Positions 24,278-32,243 of a stretch of 32,243 bases of DNA are shown one piece after another. How positions within the stretch are numbered: the first letter of the stretch is position 1; each line of letters begins with the position of its first letter. Below the pieces are notes generated by a model. It was given only the letters and a program-made list of their open reading frames with translations. It was not told where the DNA came from and searched no databases. Both the position numbers and the translations under genes were made by a program. Source of the stretch: Chloroflexota bacterium (GTDB taxonomy: Bacteria > Chloroflexota > Ktedonobacteria > Ktedonobacterales > Ktedonobacteraceae); the NCBI GenBank assembly GCA_027316975.1, contig DAHVFL010000002.1, forward strand, positions 1 through 32,243. The letters run 5' to 3'.

Positions 24278-25990
24278 TTACCGCACGGCTAGTTCTTCCA
24301 GTGAACGTGCCCAGTCTTGACATGCGATAGCCTCTTCTGTTCTTCCCAGTTTTTCAAGCACAATGGCTTTGTTGTGCCAGGCATCAGGTTCTTCGGGAGC
24401 AAAGGATGTTGCTTGATCGAATGCAACCAGACTCTCTTCCAGAAAGCCAAGCTTGAATAGCGCGAGTCCCCGGTTATTCCAGGCAGCGATATAGTGCGGG
24501 TCCAGTGTGATCGCCTGGTCAAAAGCCAGCAACGCCTCCTGGTCGCGCCCAAGCTCGTGTAAAAGACTTCCCTTGTTATACCACGCGGAAACAAGTCCAT
24601 CGTCATAGCGCAGGGCCGAGTCATAGGATTCCAGCGCATCCTCGTACATATGTAGAGCTGCTAGCACGTTCCCTCGATTATACCATGTTCCGGCCATCGT
24701 TGGGTCCAGCGCAAGGGCGCGGTCGTAATGCGCCAGCGCCTCGCCGAAACGCTGCATATCGCGCAGGTCATTGGCCTTATCGAACCAGGCGATAGCGTTT
24801 TCAGGCGTAAGTTGCGTGGCGTACTCGTGCAGGGCCAGCGCCTCTGCTGGCTTTTTCAAGCGACGTAGGATATTCCCCTTCACATCCCACATCATGGCGT
24901 TGCCAGGCTCAAGCTCAAGCGCGCGATCAATGGCGATTAATGCTTCATCGTAGCGCTGCAAACTGTAGAGGGTATCGCTCATGGCCTGCCAGACAATGCC
25001 CTGCGTGGCATCCAGCACCAGTGCGCGGTCAAAAGCCAGCAATGCCTCGTCCGGGTGATTTTGCTCGACCAACGTCATGCCGCGTCCGCTCCAGGCAAAA
25101 ACATACTTCGGATCGATAGCCAGCGCCCGGTCGTAGCAGTGCATCTCCTCATCATAGCGGCGCAACTCGTGCATCACGCTGGCCCGCGAGTTCCATAAAT
25201 CCGGGTCGTCGGGTTGCAGGGAGAGCGCATAGTCATACGCTGGCAGCGCCTCCTCCGCATGTCCCAGTTGCAGCAGCGTCGCGCCCTTGCCACTCCAGAC
25301 TTCAACGGTGTCGTTCCCTTCGGCTATAGCTTCCTCGTAAGCCGCCAGCGCCTCCTCGTAATTCCCCTGTTCGTAGGCGCGGTCACCGTCTGCCAGCCAC
25401 TCATTCCTTTGCGCTGGTATGGGTGTGGCTATGTTCTGATACTCTGCGGCAGCGTTCGCCGCATCACCATCATTTGCCCTTGAAGAGATAACCGGTCGCA
25501 GTTCGGTGAGTACGTCTCCATCGTTATCATGTGCCGCGTGCGTAGTTGGCAGCGCGTAATCGTAAAATTCATGCTCGACACGTACCGTCATGCGGGGGCG
25601 AGAGAGATGCTTTCCGGTAATTTCTTCATCCCTATCGGTCTTGACCAGGAAGGCAAGCGATCCATCTTCTCCGTAATCGATGACGCGCACGCTGCCCGGC
25701 TCATACACTTGTTTTGAGAGCATCATCGCCAGTTCCGCGTCCTGTAAAAAATCCTCGCGTTCTTTGTCGCTGATTTCGTTTGGCAGTAATGCGCGAATCG
25801 TTACAGGAATTCCCTGGTGGAGGTCGTTGCCCTGCAATGTCACCGTGCTGCGATTCTTAGTAAGTAGCGATTGTACTTCATAGCGACCCTGCAACAAGGC
25901 TCCCCGCACAGGGATGCCGCAGCTTGCGCAAAAGCGCGATTTTTCTCGATTTTGATACCGGCAATCTACGGTATCCAGACACAGTATCAT
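24278..25990 (-). CDS. TPR protein with zinc ribbon and decayed kinase N-lobe
   Basis: A 570-residue paralogue of the kinase downstream. The zinc ribbon has the same spacing (Cys4, 10, 21, 24). Residues 36-117 align without gaps to the kinase N-lobe, but the ATP lysine is Arg66 (VTIRALLP), the glycine loop is lost (TKNRSTVT) and Glu84 is Asp. The whole catalytic lobe (HRD, DFG) is missing. After an acidic linker come eleven TPR units (about 193-570) with the AWYNKG-type consensus. It cannot be a kinase; a scaffold or pseudokinase partner is likely. The ATG at 25990 follows an AAGGGGGG stretch. It is the first gene of the two-gene unit, with a promoter at 26057-26086. Confidence 0.88.
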   Translation of the reverse strand: MILCLDTVDCRYQNREKSRFCASCGIPVRGALLQGRYEVQSLLTKNRSTVTLQGNDLHQGIPVTIRALLPNEISDKEREDFLQDAELAMMLSKQVYEPGSVRVIDYGEDGSLAFLVKTDRDEEITGKHLSRPRMTVRVEHEFYDYALPTTHAAHDNDGDVLTELRPVISSRANDGDAANAAAEYQNIATPIPAQRNEWLADGDRAYEQGNYEEALAAYEEAIAEGNDTVEVWSGKGATLLQLGHAEEALPAYDYALSLQPDDPDLWNSRASVMHELRRYDEEMHCYDRALAIDPKYVFAWSGRGMTLVEQNHPDEALLAFDRALVLDATQGIVWQAMSDTLYSLQRYDEALIAIDRALELEPGNAMMWDVKGNILRRLKKPAEALALHEYATQLTPENAIAWFDKANDLRDMQRFGEALAHYDRALALDPTMAGTWYNRGNVLAALHMYEDALESYDSALRYDDGLVSAWYNKGSLLHELGRDQEALLAFDQAITLDPHYIAAWNNRGLALFKLGFLEESLVAFDQATSFAPEEPDAWHNKAIVLEKLGRTEEAIACQDWARSLEELAVR

Positions 25991-26056
25991 GTGACCGTCC
26001 CCCCTTCCATAAACACGTAATGGCAGGTTGATCCACCTCGCTTATAAGTTGTCTCT

Positions 26057-26086
26057 ACTTTAGCGAAAAACCTCCTACTTTGTCAA
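26057..26086 (-). promoter_or_regulatory. σ70-type promoter for the TPR/kinase operon
   Basis: On the - strand TTGACA (26081-26086) and TAAAGT (26057-26062) are 18 bases apart. Transcription would begin near 26050, about 60 bases before the ATG at 25990. The rest of the 368-base divergent gap to 26358 holds no credible gene; the + strand promoter for the response regulator could not be fixed. Confidence 0.55.
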
Positions 26087-26358
26087 TGTATCAATACACG
26101 TTTCTTGAACAAAAAGAGGTAAAACTCCATTGTGTAGAGAGTTTTCGCGCCATTCTGGGCGATAATAAGATGCACAATCGTCAGGCGCTTGTTCTCCACA
26201 GGGTAACATGCCATAATGCAGGTATTCAGTAGAATTGCTGTGGCATCTGGTGGTATCGTGTATTATAGTCAATGCAAGCAGATCATTATCTCGAAGCGGC
26301 GAAGATTGAGAAGCGCATGCGCATCGCGTTAGTATAAGGAAGAAAGTAGCTGCACAGT

Positions 26359-27072
26359 ATGCATACGGACAGGTTGCAACGGATCGGGAGTGGCGAGTAT
26401 GAGCAGGGACATGTGATTCGTATCCTGCTGGTAGACGATCACGCGCTGGTGCGCGAAGGAACGCGGCGTCTTTTAGAGATGGAGAAAGATGTAGAGGTGG
26501 TGGCTGAAGCATCGAGCGGCGAAGAAGCCATTGAACTCGTCAGGAGTTTACTGCCCGATATTGCCGTGATGGATATTTCCATGCCGGGTATTGGTGGCAT
26601 TGAAGCAACCCGCGCTATTAAAAAGGATTGTCCTGAGACGGCGGTTCTCATTCTCTCGGCATATGACGATGAACCGTACCTGCTGGCCCTGCTTGACGTG
26701 GGCGCGGCGGGTTTTTTGCTCAAAAATGTGCATGGACAGGAACTCATCCAGGCTATCCGGGCGGTCGCCCGCGGCGAATCGGTGTTACAGCCATCCATTG
26801 CTGAAAAAATGATGCGGCGACTTTCTACTCGCCCGGATGTCACACAGCATGTGACAAACCTGCTCAGCGAACGCGAATTTGATGTCTTGCGCCTGGCTGC
26901 CCGCGGCCTGCCAAACAAAGAAATTGCTGCCCGCATGAGTTTGAGTATCCGTACAGTGCATAGTCATCTCGCCAATATTTTCATGAAAATGCAGGTCGGC
27001 TCGCGCACAGAAGCAGTTTTACTGGCCTTGCGTCAAGGCATGATCTCTTTGCAGGACACCTATGACACCTGA
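26359..27072 (+). CDS. NarL/LuxR-family response regulator
   Basis: A 237-residue two-domain regulator. The receiver has LLVDDHALVREG, phospho-acceptor Asp72 in IAVMDISMPGIGG, and the switch residues in LILSAYDDE and GAAGFLLKNV. The C-terminal LuxR-type helix-turn-helix reads LLSEREFDVLRLAARGLPNKEIAARMSLSIRTVHSHLANIFMKM in the family form. The ATG at 26359 is far (about 15 bases) from AAGGAAG; a GTG at 26413 just before VIRILLVDD is an alternative. Its last 11 bases overlap the kinase gene, so the pair is translated together. Confidence 0.94.
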   Translation: MHTDRLQRIGSGEYEQGHVIRILLVDDHALVREGTRRLLEMEKDVEVVAEASSGEEAIELVRSLLPDIAVMDISMPGIGGIEATRAIKKDCPETAVLILSAYDDEPYLLALLDVGAAGFLLKNVHGQELIQAIRAVARGESVLQPSIAEKMMRRLSTRPDVTQHVTNLLSEREFDVLRLAARGLPNKEIAARMSLSIRTVHSHLANIFMKMQVGSRTEAVLLALRQGMISLQDTYDT

Positions 27073-28684
27073 ATCAGCGCTCAAGTTCAAAACTTACCAG
27101 CTCACAAAGTCCCTGCTGGTTTTTTTCTCCCTGGCTATCACTCTGAGTTTGCTCGTTTGGTCTCTTAACAATTACCGCTGGCCACGTATTTTTTATGGGC
27201 CGCGTGCAGTGTACAGCATGATGCTACTTTCCATCGTGCTTGCCCTGCTGGGCCGCTATTTATTGCTACGTATGATCCAACGAGAATCGGGTATGACTCG
27301 TATCCTGTATCACCGCTTGCCTTTAGCGTGGCAGATGCTTTTTCTCTTTGATATCACTGCGCCCATTTACCTCGCTGCTGGCGTGCTGGTCGGTGTTTCA
27401 GCCGCGGTGCTGACCGCGCTCGTGACGCAAACGGCTCTCCAGCTATTCACCTACGCGCGCCATTTTGTGTCGCTGGCGGAGGCGAGTTATCGCATCGCCG
27501 GCACTGCTCTGGCTGTTCTGGTCGCCGATGGCGTCTTTATCTCGATTTCAGGCACTCAAAACGGTCAGATAGTTGATACCTATAGCAAACTGACCGAATC
27601 CAATGAATTGCTTGGTTGTATTATTGCCGCGTTGGTGATGTTGCTGTTATTAACACTCATCTCGTTACTCTCCCTGGTAGCGCATCAAAGCGATGCAGTA
27701 ACCTCCCCACCTCAATCGGACGGTTTGCCATCGATGACTGTTTCTCGTTGGAGAGCCTTTGTAACTTCTCCAGCGTTGCTCTTCCAGGCCATGGTGTTGA
27801 GCGTCGGTCCTTTGTTGCCGGTTGTTGATATCTTTGATGATAGCAGGGCCGAAGTCGCGTGGCTGTTCTTCCTGGTTCCGCTTTGCGCCATTTATTACCT
27901 GGCCCTGATGAGTACGCGCCTCGGTATTCGCACCGACACGCTCCAGGAGACGCTGGCGGATCTGAGCAGCGCGCGCCGCCGACAGGATGAACTTCGCGAC
28001 TACGCCACGCTGATTACGCGCGTGCAGGAAGAAGAACGCCGCCGCCTGGCGCGCGAACTGCACGATGATACGGCTCAAGCCTTGATCGCGCTTGCTCTGG
28101 GACTGGATGGCCTGGGACGAGCCATAGGCAATCTCGATTTGACGGAAAGGGATAAAGAGTGGCTGGAGAGCCTGCAAAACCTGGCAGACCATACGCTGGA
28201 AGGGGTGCGTCGCGCCTGTCGCGACCTGCGCCCGTCCGTGCTCGACGATCTGGGATTGCGCGCCGCGCTAGAATGGTTGAGTGATAGTTCTTCCTCGCGT
28301 GGCGTTCCCTGCAATTTTAGTAGCCGGGGAGCTACTATTCCTACTTCTTCTGAAAATGAGATCGCTATTTTCCGCATAACTCAGGAAGCATTATCGAATA
28401 TCTGGCGACACGCCGGGGCGACTCAAGCATCCATTGAACTCGCCTACTTGCCTGAGCAATTGCGCCTGACCATTCACGACAATGGCAAAGGATTTATGCC
28501 TGACGATAACCTCGATGCCGCGCGCGATACACAGGGTGGCCTGGGACTGCCTGGCATGCGGGAACGCGCGACGCTCATTGGCGCTACCCTTGAGATTATT
28601 TCGTCCCCCGGTAACGGATGTCACATCCAATTGTCGCTGCCGATTGGTGCTCTCCTTGCTTCCAATAAGCAATCAGCCGATTAA
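27062..28684 (+). CDS. Membrane sensor histidine kinase, NarL-system type
   Basis: A 540-residue kinase. The first 285 residues contain about eight hydrophobic segments and no large outside domain, so it may sense from within or near the membrane. A short coiled coil (295-328) leads to the HisKA_3 dimerisation motif RRRLARELHDDTAQALIA (phospho-acceptor His334). The ATP-binding domain has NIWRHAGATQASI (N box), IHDNGKGFMPDD and GGLGLPGMRERA. It phosphorylates the response regulator whose gene precedes and overlaps it, the reverse of the common order. The stimulus is unknown. Confidence 0.93.
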   Translation: MTPESALKFKTYQLTKSLLVFFSLAITLSLLVWSLNNYRWPRIFYGPRAVYSMMLLSIVLALLGRYLLLRMIQRESGMTRILYHRLPLAWQMLFLFDITAPIYLAAGVLVGVSAAVLTALVTQTALQLFTYARHFVSLAEASYRIAGTALAVLVADGVFISISGTQNGQIVDTYSKLTESNELLGCIIAALVMLLLLTLISLLSLVAHQSDAVTSPPQSDGLPSMTVSRWRAFVTSPALLFQAMVLSVGPLLPVVDIFDDSRAEVAWLFFLVPLCAIYYLALMSTRLGIRTDTLQETLADLSSARRRQDELRDYATLITRVQEEERRRLARELHDDTAQALIALALGLDGLGRAIGNLDLTERDKEWLESLQNLADHTLEGVRRACRDLRPSVLDDLGLRAALEWLSDSSSSRGVPCNFSSRGATIPTSSENEIAIFRITQEALSNIWRHAGATQASIELAYLPEQLRLTIHDNGKGFMPDDNLDAARDTQGGLGLPGMRERATLIGATLEIISSPGNGCHIQLSLPIGALLASNKQSAD

Positions 28685-29404
28685 TGCATCCTGAAGCGCA
28701 AAGTTAGGTAGAAGTGCTGATGTGTTTTTAACTTCTATAGTGCATAGTATAGTGGGCAGGGCGTCAAACAGCCTGTTGGGTGGATGGATTACCGGTGAGG
28801 ATGATAAGTCAGCGCATACATGGAAAGGAACCGGGACCCTACCATGTGTCTCATGAGCTGGCCTGGACAAGTATCATCTTCGCACGATAGAGCGAAGCAT
28901 CTTTGTCTCTCCGTGCGGTGTTCTCTCTATTCGGTGATCCCTTCAACTCCACCGATTGTTTGACGCCTTGCCCATCTATTTTCCTCCGCCAGATACATTC
29001 CTCACCATATTTCTCATCATGTAGGGACGCGATTCATCGCGTCCGCTGCCCGTGCCGCGTGTTTTGCATAGCACTGAGCGCAGCGGACGCGATGAATCGC
29101 GTCCCTACAAGGCATCATGTTATATAATGCACATTGGTTAGTAAATCCAAACCATACAAGCTACTATTTAGAGGATGAAACCGTCAAGAACTCAATCGCC
29201 TGAAGGTGACGGGCTTGCATAAAGCCCTGCTTGACTAGCCTGAGTGCAAACTACGTTGGATGAGTCATGATACCTTGCAATGCCTACTCTAGTTGCAAGC
29301 TCTATCGTCTCCGGTCAACAGTTCTGATGGGATGGCAGCAGTGGCTACTTTGATCTACGTACCCTGGACGGAACAAAGGTCAGCGCCAGTGCCAGTTACA
29401 AAAA
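28685..29404. other. Gene-free stretch before acnA
   Basis: No credible coding frame is seen between the kinase stop and the structured block before acnA. It holds the 29020-29109 inverted repeat and a TATAAT at 29123-29128 just after it. The stretch from about 29150 appears to belong to the same unit as the RNA-like block downstream and may be the decayed end of a mobile element. Confidence 0.6.
29020..29109. repeat. Perfect 30-bp inverted repeat element
   Basis: Arms at 29020-29049 and 29080-29109 are exact reverse complements around a 30-base spacer. Each arm is in itself a palindrome (GACGCGAT, TC, ATCGCGTC). The right side carries CTGAGCGCAGCG, shared with the element at 6126-6207. It looks like a member of a small palindromic repeat family without genes. 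Confidence 0.75.
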
Positions 29405-29496
29405 GTTGAACGTCGTCCAGAAGGCTTCGGCCTTATTAGTAGAAAGGAGAGCGGCGTTTCCTCCCGTCCCGTAAACGGAGACGGGTCTCCACGCCG
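29364..29496 (+). ncRNA. Structured RNA candidate, resembling an IS605/TnpB right end (ωRNA-like)
   Basis: Several nested pairings are visible: CTGGACG (29364-29370) with CGTCCAG (29414-29420); AAGGC-TTCG-GCCTT, a stem with a stable UUCG loop (29421-29434); CGGCGT (29452-29457) with ACGCCG (29491-29496), enclosing CCCGTC (29463-29468) with GACGGG (29480-29485) and CCGT with ACGG. GGAGA (29446-29450) can also pair across with TCTCC (29486-29490), forming a pseudoknot. From memory, the GGAGAGCGGCGTTTCCTCCC...TCTCCACGCCG layout is typical of the 3' end of tnpB-carrying elements, where it forms the guide RNA scaffold. No tnpA or tnpB gene is present. A leader control element of acnA is the main alternative. 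Confidence 0.45.
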
Positions 29497-29504
29497 TATG
29501 TTTT

Positions 29505-32243
29505 ATGACTGCTCATAATGATGTTTTTGGCGCGCGCGCAAAGTTGCAAGGCGTGGCGGATACCGTTATTTACTACCGGCTGGATGTTCTTGCGGAGTGC
29601 GGCGTCAGCGGGCTAGAACGCCTGCCTTTTACCGTCAAGATTATGCTGGAGAACCTCTTGCGCAACGTTGGTGGTGGGCTGGTTAACGAAGATGAAGTGT
29701 ATTCTTTAGCCCGGTGGGTGCCAGGACACGCGGCGCAATCAGAAGTGGAATACCCCTTCATGCCTGCTCGTGTGTTGCTGCAAGACTTCACAGGCGTGCC
29801 TGCTGTGGCCGACCTGGCCGCTATGCGTTCGGCTGTGGCTCGTATGGGTGGTGACCCCCAGAAAATCAATCCACTCGTGCCTGCCGACCTGGTGATTGAC
29901 CATTCGGTGCAGGTAGACCTGTTCGGCACTACTCTGGCCTTTGCCCGTAATGTTGACCGCGAATACGAACGCAACAGCGAACGCTACGGTCTCTTGCGCT
30001 GGGGCCAGCAGGCGTTCAGCAATTTCCGCGTGGTGCCTCCCGGAACCGGCATTGTTCACCAGGTAAACCTGGAATACCTGGCATCCGTTGTGATGACCAG
30101 AGAAGAAAATGGCGAAACGCTGGCCTATCCTGACACCCTGGTTGGCACAGACTCGCACACTACCATGATTAACGGCCTGGGTGTGCTAGGCTGGGGCGTG
30201 GGTGGCATCGAGGCCGAGGCCGTGTTGCTGGGCCAGCCCATCTACCTGCTTACACCGGAAGTCATCGGCGTGCGGCTTACGGGCGCGCTTCCCGAAGGCT
30301 CAACCGCTACCGACCTGGTGCTAACGGTGACGCAGATGCTGCGCAAACGCGGCGTGGTAGGCAAGTTCGTCGAGTTTACCGGCTCCGGTCTCAGCTTCCT
30401 GACGCTGGCGGATCGCGCCACTATCTCGAATATGTCGCCCGAATTTGGCGCGACGGCTACGCTTTTCCCCGTTGATGACGAGACGCTGCGTTACCTGCGC
30501 GGCACGGGGCGCGACCCCAGGCTGGTAGAACTGGTCGAACGCTACACGAAGGCGCAGGGACTTTTCCGTACTGATGACACGCCGGAGCCACATTTTGACG
30601 ATCTACTCGAACTCGACCTTGGAACCATCGAGCCAAGCCTGGCCGGGCCGCGTCGCCCACAGGACCGCGTTCCCATGCAAAACCTGAGCAAGGTGTTCCG
30701 CGAAGTCTATGCCGACCGCTTTGAAACCGTCAAGATCAATAACGTCACCGAAAATGCGCTCATTCGCCTTGGCAGCGAGAGTAACGATACCGAGCCTGAT
30801 CCCATCGTCGAGAAAGAGGACACGAACAAAGCGCGAGCAGCAAGTACGTTTAACGGGCACAACGGACATCTTAAAGATGTGGTTGTGACTATGGGCCATA
30901 CGCAGTCGCATATGACCGACGGTTCGGTCGCTATCGCCGCCATCACCAGTTGTACCAATACCTCCAACCCCTCAGTTATGGTGGCTGCCGGGCTGGTGGC
31001 AAAACATGCTGTTGAGCGCGGCCTCTCGGTCAGCCCGACAGTCAAAACCAGCCTCGCCCCCGGCTCTCGCGTCGTCATTGACTACCTTGAGAAAGCTGAA
31101 CTGATACCTTTCCTGGAGGCACTGCGTTTCCACCTCGTCGGTTTGGGGTGTACTACTTGCATCGGCAATAGCGGTCCGCTGGCCGAACCGGTGGCCGCGG
31201 CCGTGCAGGAGAACGATTTGATCGTGGCAGCCGTGCTGAGCGGCAACCGCAACTTTGAGGGGCGCATCCATCCCCAGGTGCGCGCTAGCTTCCTAGCTTC
31301 GCCGCCGCTCGTCGTGGCTTATGCCCTGGCCGGGACGGTTGATATCGACCTGACCAGAGACCCCATCGGCGATGATATCAACGGCGAGGCGGTCTACCTG
31401 CGCGACATCTGGCCGACCCAACAAGAGGTGCGCGACCTGGTTGCGAAGTCAATTACCCCCGAACTGTTTGCGGAGAACTACGCGCATGTGTTCGATGGCG
31501 ACGAGCACTGGCGTTCCCTGCCCGATAGCGAGGGCGAACTTTTCAACTGGAACCCCGACTCGACCTATATCCAGGAGCCGCCCTTCTTCCACGATATGTC
31601 GCCAGAGCCGCAAGGAATGAAGGATATTCACGGCGCGCGCGCCCTGGCCGTCATGGATGACTCGATCACCACCGACCATATCTCACCCGCCGGCAGTTTT
31701 AGTCCAAACAGCCCTGCTGGTAAGTACCTGCTTGAGCATGGCGTGGAAAAGCGGGACTTCAACACCTACGGGGCGCGGCGTGGCAATCACGAGGTCATGG
31801 TACGCGGCACCTTCGGCAATATCCGCCTGCGCAACCGCCTGGTGGGCGGCAAAGAGGGCTACTACACCGTTCACCTGCCCGATGGCGAAGAGACCACCAT
31901 CTACGATGCCTCGGCGCGTTACCAGCAAGAAGGCGTGCCGTTGATCCTCATCGCTGGCAAGGAATACGGTTCCGGCAGTTCCCGCGACTGGGCCGCTAAA
32001 GGCCCTCTGCTGCTGGGAGTGCGAGCCGCCATCGCCGAAAGCTTCGAGCGTATTCACCGCAGCAACCTTGTCGGCATGGGCATCCTCCCTCTGCAATTCA
32101 AACCCGGCGAAAACAAAGAATCGCTCGACCTGACTGGCAGGGAAGTCTACGATATCGAAGGTATCGAGGGGGGTCTGAAACCGCGCCAGGAAGTAACGGT
32201 CAAAGTCACCCGCGAAGACGGCTCAACCTTCTCCTTCCAGACC
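29505..32243 (+). CDS. acnA: Aconitate hydratase A (cut by window end)
   Basis: The frame is open from ATG 29505 to the last base, 913 codons; about 25-35 residues are missing at the end. The enzyme interconverts citrate and isocitrate in the TCA cycle using a [4Fe-4S] cluster. The cluster cysteines are Cys483 (ITSCTNTSNPSVM) and Cys549 and Cys552 (GCTTCIGNSGPL). Other signatures are TVKIMLENLLRN, VPPGTGIVHQVNLEYL, GTDSHTTMINGLGVLGWGVGGIEAE as pieces of the substrate site, DDSITTDHISPAGS and the swivelling domain GKEYGSGSSRDWAAKGPLLLG. The N-terminus is complete. An insert rich in Asp, Glu and Asn lies near 425-455. No usual ribosome binding site precedes the ATG; the structured block ends only 8 bases before it. 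Confidence 0.96.
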   Translation, partial: MTAHNDVFGARAKLQGVADTVIYYRLDVLAECGVSGLERLPFTVKIMLENLLRNVGGGLVNEDEVYSLARWVPGHAAQSEVEYPFMPARVLLQDFTGVPAVADLAAMRSAVARMGGDPQKINPLVPADLVIDHSVQVDLFGTTLAFARNVDREYERNSERYGLLRWGQQAFSNFRVVPPGTGIVHQVNLEYLASVVMTREENGETLAYPDTLVGTDSHTTMINGLGVLGWGVGGIEAEAVLLGQPIYLLTPEVIGVRLTGALPEGSTATDLVLTVTQMLRKRGVVGKFVEFTGSGLSFLTLADRATISNMSPEFGATATLFPVDDETLRYLRGTGRDPRLVELVERYTKAQGLFRTDDTPEPHFDDLLELDLGTIEPSLAGPRRPQDRVPMQNLSKVFREVYADRFETVKINNVTENALIRLGSESNDTEPDPIVEKEDTNKARAASTFNGHNGHLKDVVVTMGHTQSHMTDGSVAIAAITSCTNTSNPSVMVAAGLVAKHAVERGLSVSPTVKTSLAPGSRVVIDYLEKAELIPFLEALRFHLVGLGCTTCIGNSGPLAEPVAAAVQENDLIVAAVLSGNRNFEGRIHPQVRASFLASPPLVVAYALAGTVDIDLTRDPIGDDINGEAVYLRDIWPTQQEVRDLVAKSITPELFAENYAHVFDGDEHWRSLPDSEGELFNWNPDSTYIQEPPFFHDMSPEPQGMKDIHGARALAVMDDSITTDHISPAGSFSPNSPAGKYLLEHGVEKRDFNTYGARRGNHEVMVRGTFGNIRLRNRLVGGKEGYYTVHLPDGEETTIYDASARYQQEGVPLILIAGKEYGSGSSRDWAAKGPLLLGVRAAIAESFERIHRSNLVGMGILPLQFKPGENKESLDLTGREVYDIEGIEGGLKPRQEVTVKVTREDGSTFSFQT

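Noticed and set aside
26075..26512. 145-residue - strand frame
   Set aside because: Antisense to the response regulator and its leader; no family pattern and a rare-residue composition.
28903..29127. 74-residue + strand frame before acnA
   Set aside because: It translates the 29020-29109 inverted repeat and has no ribosome binding site.
29150..29500. Complete insertion sequence
   Set aside because: No transposase or TnpB frame of any useful length is present; only a possible right end remains.
1..32243. CRISPR arrays, tRNA and rRNA genes
   Set aside because: No regularly spaced direct repeats and no tRNA or rRNA-like sequence were seen on either strand by eye; a tRNAscan run would settle it.

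Overview
The window looks like chromosomal DNA of a moderately GC-rich, environmentally versatile bacterium. The mix suggests a Ktedonobacteria-type Chloroflexota, though no marker gene here proves it. The clues are zinc-ribbon Ser/Thr kinase and TPR proteins, two two-component systems, split-ATPase FtsX-type exporters, lipoproteins with clear lipoboxes, and short palindromic intergenic elements.

Layout. 1-2271 (+): the end of an acyl-CoA dehydrogenase, an APH-fold kinase and a histidine phosphatase. Together they resemble a split bacterial version of the ACAD10/11 hydroxyacyl-CoA pathway. 2456-5984 (-): an ITPK/RimK-like ATP-grasp enzyme, a repeat-built basic amphipathic protein with a C-terminal membrane anchor, and an NRAMP-family transporter with an extra PRC-barrel-like N-terminus. 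5985-6486: a gene-free stretch with two different palindromic elements. 6487-7659 (+): an XdhC/CoxI-type molybdoenzyme maturation factor.

7884-13297 is the least ordinary part. A three-gene + strand unit (GAF-like/winged-helix regulator, polytopic membrane protein, MFS transporter with an acidic extension of about 110 residues) faces a - strand unit. That unit holds an ABC exporter and, just downstream of it, an unlisted 36-residue highly acidic peptide gene with a perfect ribosome binding site. The two units share a bidirectional terminator. This could be a peptide production, export and sensing cassette, but no modifying enzyme is present and the function is inferred.

13448-17237: a lipoprotein with a likely jelly-roll domain, an OmpR-type response regulator and histidine kinase pair, and a PP2C phosphatase. 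About 17405-17660 (-) holds a decayed C-terminal piece of a DUF2156/MprF-like gene. 17847-22451 (+): an operon of lipoprotein, two separate ABC ATPases and an 885-residue FtsX-type permease. 22508-25990 (-): a zinc-ribbon Ser/Thr kinase with seven TPRs, and upstream of it a paralogue whose kinase domain is reduced to a decayed N-lobe followed by eleven TPRs. 26359-28684 (+): a NarL-type response regulator overlapping its membrane histidine kinase. 28685-29504: no gene, but a perfect 30-bp inverted repeat and, against the acnA start codon, a strongly structured RNA-like block resembling the right end/omega-RNA of IS605/TnpB-type elements, without any transposase gene. 29505 to the end (+): aconitase A, cut by the window edge.
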